64,000 nt of DNA from Prochlorococcus sp. AG-409-M05. Its GTDB lineage: Bacteria > Cyanobacteriota > Cyanobacteriia > PCC-6307 > Cyanobiaceae. The notes under the pieces were generated by a model. That model searched no databases. It worked only from the letters and a program-made list of their open reading frames with translations, and was not told the DNA's origin. The position numbers and the translations under genes are program-made. Within the stretch, counting starts at the first letter, position 1; each line of letters starts with the position of its first letter. The stretch is taken from assembly GCA_003215435.1 (NCBI GenBank), contig QCKJ01000001.1:62001-126000 (forward strand), written 5' to 3'. Shown piece by piece: positions 14,549 to 21,559 of this stretch.

Positions 14549-15258
14549 TTGAAAGATGGGCACTAGTAAGTGGTCTACGCGGAGATCTCGAGACCTATGA
14601 CCTAATTCAACGGGATCTAAAGAAGACTCGTGGAGTTACAGCCTTATTTGTCCTTGGAGACCTCGTCGGGCCCGAACGCAACTGTGACGCACTGTTGGAT
14701 CGACTAAGGAATCCCCATCGCGGCGATTTAAAACCAGATTGCATCTATGGCTGGTGGGAAGAGCAACTACTTGCAGAGCGTGGGTTTCGTGGTGAACGCA
14801 AAGCTGATGCTCTGCGGCTCAGCCAAGGTGAAGACGCAGTCAGCGCACTGCTGAATACGGTTAATCCTTCTCACCTGAAATGGCTGGCATCACTGCAATT
14901 TGGCTTCATTGAACTTGACTGTGCACTCATTCATGGGAGCTCTTCAGACGTGGCTGACAACCTCACATCTGAAACATCTCCACTGATCCTCCTTGATCGA
15001 CTCACCCGTCTCAATGTGAACAGACTGTTCACAGCGCGCAGTACTAAACAATTTCATCTTGAACTGACTGGAGGAGGGATCAATTCACAAGTAAAGGATC
15101 TGAACGGTAAACGTGAACAACAACAGGAAGTTCCCAAGCGAAGCGTGATTGGAATTGGAGCTGGCTTGAATTACACCCTTTATGACATTGGTAGCGATAA
15201 AACGCACTTCCTTACCGCCGGCAGCAAAACAAATCCCAAAGGGAAGGGTTTCGCATAA
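14545..15258 (+). CDS. Degenerate metallophosphoesterase-like protein
   Basis: 237 aa with the same plan as its upstream neighbour: SGLRGDLETYDLIQRDL at the start, LFVLGDLVGPERN, YGWWEEQLL in place of GNHD, ALIHGSS, and LFTARSTKQF where the GHTH motif should be. Several metal ligands are missing, so it is probably non-catalytic, perhaps a regulatory or heterodimer partner of the 13733 protein. Fused to it by a 4-nt overlap, hence co-translated. Identification is by motif order and gene pairing, not by search. Confidence 0.6.
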   Translation: MIERWALVSGLRGDLETYDLIQRDLKKTRGVTALFVLGDLVGPERNCDALLDRLRNPHRGDLKPDCIYGWWEEQLLAERGFRGERKADALRLSQGEDAVSALLNTVNPSHLKWLASLQFGFIELDCALIHGSSSDVADNLTSETSPLILLDRLTRLNVNRLFTARSTKQFHLELTGGGINSQVKDLNGKREQQQEVPKRSVIGIGAGLNYTLYDIGSDKTHFLTAGSKTNPKGKGFA

Positions 15259-15319
15259 ACCTCGTCATTATTTTGAGAGAGAGATTGATAGCCACAAATA
15301 TTGTTCAGTAGGATCAAAA

Positions 15320-15515
15320 GCTCTATGAATAGAGAAGAAAACTTAGGCATTTGATGGGTTTGAACGCCCAAAAAAGCCTAAAAACAACAACTTTTATCCC
15401 CCGAATCCCTTGCTATGGCTGACATCCAGTGGTGGCTAATGAACAGTTATAGGTCATTGATACCAATGGATTAGAAGAAATCGATAAATCCTGTTCGAAC
15501 CTTGTTCGAACCTGG
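15320..15515 (+). repeat. EVE-derived att-like site 10
   Basis: atggctgacatccagtggtg at 15415 reads MADIQWWLMNSYRSLIPMD and stops. The left arm (ctctatgaatagag at 15321) is nearly identical to that of site 7 over about 115 bp. The right arm is the ccattgataccaatggatta type, as in sites 1 and 11, and ends in tgttcgaaccttgttcgaac (15492-15511). Confidence 0.85.
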
Positions 15516-15561
15516 AAAGCTATTACCCAAAATCAAAAGCAAACAAGTAATCATTTAACCG

Positions 15562-16902
15562 TTATTTTGCTAATTCCATAAAATCAGATTCAGGAAGTCC
15601 AGCTTTTGATGCGCCATCTTTGCAAAAGAAGTGAGCCAAGGTACCGTTCTCAGAACGACTCTCGAATTTCTTCCAGCCATCTACTTTTACATTGTTCTCA
15701 TATGCAGCCCATGTTCTATCTTTACAATCAATTATGACGTCAATGCGGCCCTGCCTAACACCAGATGGAACAGCAGATTTTCCTGGAATAGTTATTTTAT
15801 TAGCTGGAGTAGTAGTGCAATTTAGGCCTGACCCAAAGTAAGTAGAAGTGCAATTAGTTGTGGCATTCCCAAGTGTAAGGTTTCTAGCAGAAGTACCAGC
15901 TTTATACTCTTGATACCATCTAATTATCCTTCTACGGCCTATATATCTTCCATATTCACCGCGAACCATAACTTTATACATTTTTGGTAGTGTAAATTCT
16001 AATTTCCCTATTCGATGCTTTCTTGTTGTGTGTTCGGTGTACCCAACTCTTCGGTTAACAGGGTCTTGAATGTAACGCCAACCTTTAAGTTTTGGCATCC
16101 CGAGAATATCCTTACCATCTCCAGCAATGCACCATCCTGCCATATCACAATCGCTATCACTTTGATTTGATTGATTGCTACGAGTAGCCTTTTGAGCCTG
16201 ATAGTTCATGCACCCTTCATAATCTCTCGCATCGTTGCAGTCAGACTGCATTTCAGTAACAGTTTTTTTATTAACTGATGCTCCACAATTGTATTTTATG
16301 TAAAGATCATCTGCATTTTCATAACCACCAAGATATTTTATTTGATTCAAGTCATTGCAAGCACTTTTAATCTGACCTAATGAATAGTTTGTCCTGGCTC
16401 GCCACCAATACAAAGAGGGCTTATCAGGGAAAAACTCAATTCCTTTATCAAAATCAAATTTTGCCTTTTGATAATCATCCAGTTGAACTCTAGTAATCCC
16501 CATTGATTCGAATACATTCTTATTGTTAGGCTCTAGTTCTAAGACCTTTTCGAAATCAGAAAGTGCACCAAGATAATCTGTTAAGATGCCTTTAAGAGTC
16601 CCTCGTAAAAGATATGCCGAGGCATAATCAGGTTTCAAATCTATTGCTTGGTTAAAATCAGAAAGACCACCAGCAAAATCTCCTGAATCCATTTTCTTAT
16701 ATCCACGATCTAAGTAAAAGTAGGCGCTTTCAGCAGTCGCTTTCATAGGAGTAGAAAGCAGTGCTATAGCAGAAGTCAAGGCAACACCAGAACCAATCAG
16801 CAAAGGTTGTCCAAATCGCATTAAAAATAAAGCATTAGCGATAGAAATCGACCGGAATTTAATCCTAGATATTCTTCTTATGCATCTTAAAGAAATTTTC
16901 AT
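15562..16902 (-). CDS. Secreted TPR protein with C-terminal Cys-rich domain
   Basis: 446 aa. A hydrophobic segment near residues 33-55 looks like a late signal or anchor; the true start may be downstream (for example MRFGQP). Three to four TPR repeats follow (about 60-200, e.g. GGLSDFNQAIDLKPDYASAY). The C-terminal half starts with CNDARDYEGCMNY and holds YKVMVRGEYGRYI, AGTSARNLTLG and VIIDCKDRTW, also seen in the protein at 23745-24854. Its start overlaps the upstream TPR gene by 4 nt. Probably an exported scaffold. No known function for the C-terminal domain. Confidence 0.7.
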   Translation of the reverse strand: MKISLRCIRRISRIKFRSISIANALFLMRFGQPLLIGSGVALTSAIALLSTPMKATAESAYFYLDRGYKKMDSGDFAGGLSDFNQAIDLKPDYASAYLLRGTLKGILTDYLGALSDFEKVLELEPNNKNVFESMGITRVQLDDYQKAKFDFDKGIEFFPDKPSLYWWRARTNYSLGQIKSACNDLNQIKYLGGYENADDLYIKYNCGASVNKKTVTEMQSDCNDARDYEGCMNYQAQKATRSNQSNQSDSDCDMAGWCIAGDGKDILGMPKLKGWRYIQDPVNRRVGYTEHTTRKHRIGKLEFTLPKMYKVMVRGEYGRYIGRRRIIRWYQEYKAGTSARNLTLGNATTNCTSTYFGSGLNCTTTPANKITIPGKSAVPSGVRQGRIDVIIDCKDRTWAAYENNVKVDGWKKFESRSENGTLAHFFCKDGASKAGLPESDFMELAK

Positions 16903-17495
16903 TTACAATACTTAGCTAAATCTCGCTTGGCTGAGATGTCTCCTAAGTTTGAGGCTTTTTTTATATCTGGACAGCCTCCTTTTTGATCACCTAATGTTAA
17001 CTTTAAAAATCCTCGAAGACCAAGTGCTGGGGCAAAATTTGGATTAATATCTATTGCTTTATTGGAGGCAGAAATAGCTCCAGGATAGTCCTTATATTTA
17101 GTCTTTTCTAGTGCAATAAGATGATAGTTAGATGCATTAGGTTGCAATTCAACGGCTTTTGTAAGGTCTGCCAGAAAGCCAGGTATATCATTTAATTTCT
17201 CCTTAGTTTTATACCGCATTATATAGCACCATAAACAATCAGGGTATTTTTTTATTGCCTTATTTAAAACGCTAATTGTCCCTTTGTAATCACTGGCGTG
17301 GGACTTCCTCTTTGCCGAATTAAGAAGTTCCATAAGTTCCTTATCAATAACTCCATGGTGATTTGCATGTGCTTCGGAAATGCCGAGGGAAGCCATCCCT
17401 AATACAGCAACAACAGCTGAACTCAACGCAATGGGTTGCACTAGAGAACACAATGAAAAGGCGGCCACAATAAAGTTAGTTTTGCTTTTCTTCAA
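16899..17495 (-). CDS. Secreted TPR-repeat protein
   Basis: 198 aa with an N-terminal signal peptide (hydrophobic about 9-40, cleavage probably near EAHA/NHH) and TPR-like repeats, for example YKGTISVLNKAIKKYPD and YPGAISASNKAIDINPNFAP. The C-terminal segment resembles Sel1/TPR ends (DIKKASNLGDISAKRDLAKY). Overlaps the larger TPR gene by ATGA, so the two form an operon and may act together. Partner and function unknown. Confidence 0.7.
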   Translation of the reverse strand: MKKSKTNFIVAAFSLCSLVQPIALSSAVVAVLGMASLGISEAHANHHGVIDKELMELLNSAKRKSHASDYKGTISVLNKAIKKYPDCLWCYIMRYKTKEKLNDIPGFLADLTKAVELQPNASNYHLIALEKTKYKDYPGAISASNKAIDINPNFAPALGLRGFLKLTLGDQKGGCPDIKKASNLGDISAKRDLAKYCK

Positions 17496-17604
17496 AATCC
17501 ATTACCTGATAATCCAAATTTAATTTACGCGAAACCGGCTTTGAAGTTCCTTTTATGACAACCAATCAAAAGATCCTAGTGATTCTGATCTTAAGCAGTG
17601 CAAA

Positions 17605-17797
17605 GCGTTATTAATAGAGAAGAAAAGCAGCCCTTTCCCTGGTTCGAACGCTAGAAAAACGGTTATTTTAGCAAAATTTTTCCTCGAAATGGATTGGCAT
17701 GACTGACATTTCCTACTGGCTAATGAAAAGTTATATCCCATTGATACCAAGGGATTAAAAGGAATCCCTAAATCCTGTTCAAACTCTGTTCAAACTT
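17605..17797 (+). repeat. EVE-derived att-like site 11
   Basis: atgactgacatttcctactg at 17699 reads MTDISYWLMKSYIPLIPRD and stops. The left motif cgttattaatagagaag is at 17606, about 92 bp upstream. The right arm (ccattgataccaagggatta) ends in tgttcaaactctgttcaaac (17776-17795). Confidence 0.9.
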
Positions 17798-17941
17798 TTT
17801 CTACCCAGAAAAGAAATGTGCCTATTACTAATACCCCTACTAACTGCTATTGGGGGAAGTTACGCCTTCTATTTGCCAGGATTTTTCTCCGATTGATATC
17901 TCAACAGGTACTAGAGGATTTGTTGCGCTGGCGGCGCATTA

Positions 17942-18097
17942 TTAAAATTTATCTCTCCATATATAACTGATCCAACATAGAAATAGGACTATTCCAAACC
18001 AGTTTCCCAACCAATAGTCGCCATATAAAATGAGTCCAAAAACTCCTCCAAGTATCCCTGCAATAATAATGCAAACAAGTAATTCAATGAGATTCAT
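17942..18097 (-). CDS. 51-aa two-span membrane peptide
   Basis: MNLIELLVCIIIAGILGGVF begins a protein that is almost wholly hydrophobic (about 3-24 and 31-46) with a short polar end WRDKF. No family recognised. It lies between site 11 and the pilin-like gene, in the same orientation as the latter. A small membrane accessory of pilin export is possible, but only from proximity. Confidence 0.45.
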   Translation of the reverse strand: MNLIELLVCIIIAGILGGVFGLILYGDYWLGNWFGIVLFLCWISYIWRDKF

Positions 18098-18228
18098 TTA
18101 CTTAGCTAATCCATTTTTCCTAAGAATATACTTTTACTTTTCTCCATTTCTCCTAGCACTACAACCATTTAATTTTTTTAGTCATCTAGAGACAGCAGCG
18201 AGTAGGGGTAGTAATAAGTAGCGCATGA

Positions 18229-18648
18229 TTACCATTCTCCATTCCTTCTAGCACTGCAACCATTAAGTGGTCCTGTTGGGCCTTCATGCGAGCAGGTCTT
18301 TTCTCCTATTTCGACGTTGTAAGAAAAAGTTGGATATTTCTCTGTGTTTTTGGACTGAGCTGTTATTAAGTTATTTGCATCGCCATCGCAATCTCCATTT
18401 GTTGGCGTAAAGGCGTATTTATCTAGTTTTGGAACATCAAAAGTTGAATTTATTTCTCCATTAACTTTTTTGACTGCACATTCCATAGCGATAGTTGCAA
18501 TAGTGTTCATGGCTGATGCACTTCTTGCTTTTTCGTTTATGCGGGTGAACGAAGGAATAGCTACGAAGGCCAAAATCGGGAATATGAAAAGCGCTGCACA
18601 ACCAGTCATTATTGGTTCTGTGAAACCATTTTTCTTTGATTTATCCAT
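18229..18648 (-). CDS. Type IV pilin-like (pseudopilin) protein
   Basis: From ATG 18648 the product reads MDKSKKNGFTEPIMTGCAAL, a short basic leader, a GFT prepilin-peptidase site and a hydrophobic helix (FIFPILAFVAIPSF), then NEKARSASAMNTIATIAMEC as in type IV pilins. The C-terminal domain has two cysteines (KTCSHE, NGCSARR) that could form the pilin disulfide loop. The usual Glu at mature position 5 is displaced (GFTEP). An ORF extension to 18753 seems spurious. Probably a minor pilin for DNA uptake or adhesion. Pilins in islands often vary between strains. Confidence 0.75.
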   Translation of the reverse strand: MDKSKKNGFTEPIMTGCAALFIFPILAFVAIPSFTRINEKARSASAMNTIATIAMECAVKKVNGEINSTFDVPKLDKYAFTPTNGDCDGDANNLITAQSKNTEKYPTFSYNVEIGEKTCSHEGPTGPLNGCSARRNGEW

Positions 18649-18936
18649 GCCTTCATATTGAACAGTTTTATGGGGAACGTCTATCTCTTTGAGAGCTTGA
18701 CGGATTGCAAACATGCCTCGATTCGCTCCCCCATACCACCCCTGATGCAACATGAGTGAAACATCAAATTAGCAGTCGGACGCAGATAAAACGCCTTCAA
18801 GAAAGGACTACACCGATGTCAGAGTCAGGCTTCCAAACCACATGATTGATAAGATTGAAGAGCTCCGCAAGGAATGGGGGCTACAGTCCAGAAGCTCAGT
18901 ATTAGCAAAGCTTCTTATTAGTAATAGAGATATTTT

Positions 18937-19152
18937 TGTCAGTTGCGATCTGTTTTTATTAGTAATAGAAACTTGATTGAAATAGAATAAAGAAATGAGG
19001 GTGAGAATGTTAAGCCATCCACACATCGCAATATCGCTGAGATCCCATGGCACAACAGGAAATTAACTACTGGCTAATGAAAAGAGGCGTTTGAGTGATA
19101 GCAAGCACTCTCAGCGAATCGTCGAGATTTACTCAAACTTTACTCAAACTCC
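18937..19152 (+). repeat. EVE-derived att-like site 12
   Basis: atggcacaacaggaaattaa at 19047 reads MAQQEINYWLMKRGV and stops. The left arm 18956-19046 (ttattagtaatagaaacttg ... ccatccacacatcgcaatat) is shared with 27600-27702. A tgtcagttgcgatctg block at 18937 recurs at 26585. The right arm is like site 8 and ends in actcaaactttactcaaac (19130-19148). Confidence 0.9.
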
Positions 19153-19243
19153 TATTTACTTAAATCAGGAAAGTCGATTTCAGCTTAATTAATATAAAGG
19201 ATTTAAACAAAATAAAGTTTTTTAACCTATCAAAATAGGCACA

Positions 19244-19705
19244 TTAAAAAGGTAGTTCATCATCATTACTAGTCTTTCCCTCTTCATTTTGATCTCCAAC
19301 TTCTAAATCGTTAAAAATATGTTCAAGAATAGATTTCAGATTACCAATCTCATCTTTATAATCATCCTCGACACTGTCATCCTCTGAACCATTATCAATT
19401 ACATAATCAATTTCTCTAAGCTTTTCCAAACCACCAGTGAGAAGCTTCTGGGTAATAAATTGAATCAGATTAGGATTTTGATTATTTAATGGAAAGACCC
19501 AACAATTCCCATCAGAAGTAGGTAGAAACTCTAATAGACAGCCCATGAGAAGCTGCACATGCTGAATTGGCCAACAAGACTGATAAAGACGACTTATGAG
19601 TATCCCAAAATCTTTATGTTCTAATTGCACAACAAGGTAATTACCGTATTCGTCCTTTGAACGATATAGAATATTTTTAAAATAACCTCTACACATGAAA
19701 CTCAT
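19244..19705 (-). CDS. Putative SSB-like protein with acidic DDELPF tail
   Basis: 153 aa. The C-terminus is an acidic disordered stretch ending NDDELPF, very like the DDDIPF tip by which bacterial single-stranded DNA-binding proteins recruit partners. The N-terminal 90 residues may form a small beta-rich domain, but I cannot confirm an OB fold. The start overlaps the stop of the nuclease gene (TAATG), so the two are co-translated. Likely a DNA-processing partner of that nuclease; the assignment rests mainly on the tail. Confidence 0.5.
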   Translation of the reverse strand: MSFMCRGYFKNILYRSKDEYGNYLVVQLEHKDFGILISRLYQSCWPIQHVQLLMGCLLEFLPTSDGNCWVFPLNNQNPNLIQFITQKLLTGGLEKLREIDYVIDNGSEDDSVEDDYKDEIGNLKSILEHIFNDLEVGDQNEEGKTSNDDELPF

Positions 19706-20403
19706 TATTCCCCTCTCTTATATGGTTTATAGCAATTATTCTTATTAATACAGAACTGGCATTCACTACTTGATGGAGAAAACATATCTAGTTCAATATT
19801 TAGAATCAATTCTAACTTATCCAGGCATTTAGGAATAGTCTTTAAATCAACTAAATCCCTTATTTTTAGATGAGGGTTAATCTTATTAGAAGTAAATTTG
19901 TAAGGCTTTTGATAAATCTCTTCTATTCTGTTGCTAGGCTTAAAATAATTCTTATCTGGTGAGACTAAGTATAAAGCATTTATTTTTTTTGCCTTTTCAG
20001 AATAAAGCATTAACAATGCATAAAGGAAGAGCTGATGCTCATGAAAATTTCGATGTCGTCCAGTTTTAATTTCATATATATCAACAGATCCATCTTGCTT
20101 AGTTGCGGTAATATCTGGTCTTCCAGATAAAATAAAAACACTTCCTTTTACATTAAATCTCACTTTTATGTTTTCATAGTTTTCCCAACTATGAATAAAT
20201 TTGTAATCAGATCTTCTTTCAAGAGCCTTAGCAATTTGAACGACGCAGAAATCATGTTCTGCGACAGGCCTTGAAAACGACCTAGCAGAAGGCGGATATT
20301 TACTGCCATTCAGATATCGATTTAAGAGAGTCATTCGATTTAATCCTTGGTATGGGTTGAAAACTTCAAAAGAGAATTCTTTTTGCGAATTGGGACAAGG
20401 CAT
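19705..20403 (-). CDS. PD-(D/E)XK nuclease, RecB/Cas4-like
   Basis: 232 aa. The RecB-family nuclease signature is complete: H50 (VAEHDF), D97 in SGRPDI, E111-x-K113 in IYEIKTG, and Q124-x3-YA (HQLFLYAL). A Cys cluster C215-x2-C218-x5-C224 near the end suggests the Fe-S cluster of Cas4/AddB-type nucleases. No CRISPR array or cas1/2 is present, so it is not an adaptation nuclease here. With the SSB-like partner it probably processes DNA ends for the mobile element or against invaders (inference). Confidence 0.8.
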   Translation of the reverse strand: MPCPNSQKEFSFEVFNPYQGLNRMTLLNRYLNGSKYPPSARSFSRPVAEHDFCVVQIAKALERRSDYKFIHSWENYENIKVRFNVKGSVFILSGRPDITATKQDGSVDIYEIKTGRHRNFHEHQLFLYALLMLYSEKAKKINALYLVSPDKNYFKPSNRIEEIYQKPYKFTSNKINPHLKIRDLVDLKTIPKCLDKLELILNIELDMFSPSSSECQFCINKNNCYKPYKRGE

Positions 20404-20525
20404 TTCTTATCCCCTGAGATCAACTCAGCAAGCTCTACAACAGTGATATGCCTCACTAGGTTTTTTTTGCGGATGGACTGAGAGATGATTAAACAAAACG
20501 CGACTGAACCACAATATACCACAAA

Positions 20526-20614
20526 ATATTATTCTGTGTAAAATACTAGTACTCTCTCTTCTGGAGCGCCTTTTGGCAGGCACTTTTGAGGATTCCAGAT
20601 ATTATTCTGTGTAA
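20526..20614. repeat. Pair of 16-bp direct repeats in a divergent control region
   Basis: atattattctgtgtaa occurs at 20526-20541 and again at 20599-20614. Both lie upstream of the leftward nuclease operon and of the rightward gene at 20683. The spacing of 73 bp (seven helical turns) suits an operator pair or an iteron-like site. A tactagta palindrome lies between them. Confidence 0.6.
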
Positions 20615-20682
20615 CTGAGCCCCTTGTTCTTTTGGCCTCTTCTAAAACCTGGGAGCACTTTTACCGGCTTCGTGTTCGAGCT

Positions 20683-21351
20683 ATGACCCCAGGTCTGACA
20701 TGTGCACCGAGCGGCAGAGGGCCTAGTCGATCTACCCAGCTGAGGTGGCTGCGGCCCCACTCCTCGAACTCAAAAAATCAGAAAAATAGAGAAACAGCAA
20801 AAGACGGGTTCGAATATGCAAGCTCGCGGGAACTACCCTGGGAAGAAAGTGCGGTAGATCGAAACCTATCAATCATCAAACGAACCGTTGAACTAGCCCG
20901 ATTAGATGTTTTTAATAGCCTTAGAGAATGCCTTCTTGAAGCTATTGTCCAGCAACTAGATATAGATGGTGAGTTACTTGAAGTTGGCCCAGACGATGAC
21001 TCCTATGACTCCTATTGGCATGGCCATAGTCTTGTAGATGGAATGAAACCGCCTGGACTACTTGAGCAAGAGAATCAATCCCTATCTAGTAATTCATTAA
21101 CAAAAGAAGTTAAAGAGCCAGAAGACAGCTCTTTCAATCCAGTTAATCCAAAGTTAGAGATAAGTATTTCTGGTGGCCATGATTCATTGTTGAATTACTG
21201 GTCTAAGGCTGAGGGTATCGAAACAAAATTACTAGCAGAACAAGTTTTCGCCACCGGCATACGATATGTACTTAGAGAACATCTCATTCCCCAAAATGCT
21301 GTTCGAGAATGGGAAAAAGAACAAGAAGCTGACCCCTCCAAACAAAAATAG
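20683..21351 (+). CDS. Hypothetical acidic protein with unusual N-terminal segment
   Basis: 222 aa from ATG 20683 (an upstream TTG at 20632 is also in frame). Residues about 1-35 are encoded by a GC-rich stretch and read like random sequence (Arg/Ser/Pro rich); the rest is acidic and protein-like (KRTVELARLDVFNSLRECLL, LEISISGGHDSLLNYWSK). The real start may lie further downstream. Unrecognised family. Divergent from the nuclease/SSB-like operon and in the same cassette, so possibly of related function. Confidence 0.45.
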   Translation: MTPGLTCAPSGRGPSRSTQLRWLRPHSSNSKNQKNRETAKDGFEYASSRELPWEESAVDRNLSIIKRTVELARLDVFNSLRECLLEAIVQQLDIDGELLEVGPDDDSYDSYWHGHSLVDGMKPPGLLEQENQSLSSNSLTKEVKEPEDSSFNPVNPKLEISISGGHDSLLNYWSKAEGIETKLLAEQVFATGIRYVLREHLIPQNAVREWEKEQEADPSKQK

Positions 21352-21378
21352 AAAGCCTTGTTCTCTAAGATTTATGGA

Positions 21379-21527
21379 TTACCCAAACTTTACTCAAACC
21401 GCCCTTTTTCGCCCAAATCCCTTGATATGACTGACATTTCCTACTGGCTAATGAAGTGCGTTAGATGAGTGTATAACTGGCTTCTGAGCGATTAACCTGA
21501 TTCCATTCGAACTTCATTCGAACTTTC
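21379..21527 (+). repeat. EVE-derived att-like site 13, adjacent to the integrase
   Basis: atgactgacatttcctactg at 21427 reads MTDISYWLMKCVR and stops. The left arm is ttacccaaactttactcaaa at 21379. The right arm is unlike all others (gtgcgttagatgagtgtata) and ends in attcgaacttcattcgaac (21504-21522), only 33 bp before the integrase start codon. It is the best candidate for the attachment site of that integrase. Confidence 0.9.
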
Positions 21528-21559
21528 AGTTCGTTTTTCTAGTTGCTCAAACCTCAGTA

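Noticed and set aside
18808-19053. Minus-strand ORF starting MPWDLSDIAMCG
   Set aside because: Its N-terminus is just the antisense of the EVE start repeat; the same peptide start appears at 27709 for the same reason.
20660-20780. Possible tRNA or tmRNA in the GC-rich patch
   Set aside because: Some tRNA-like strings (gttcgagc, cagctggg on the minus strand) occur, but I could not fold a cloverleaf with consistent arms.
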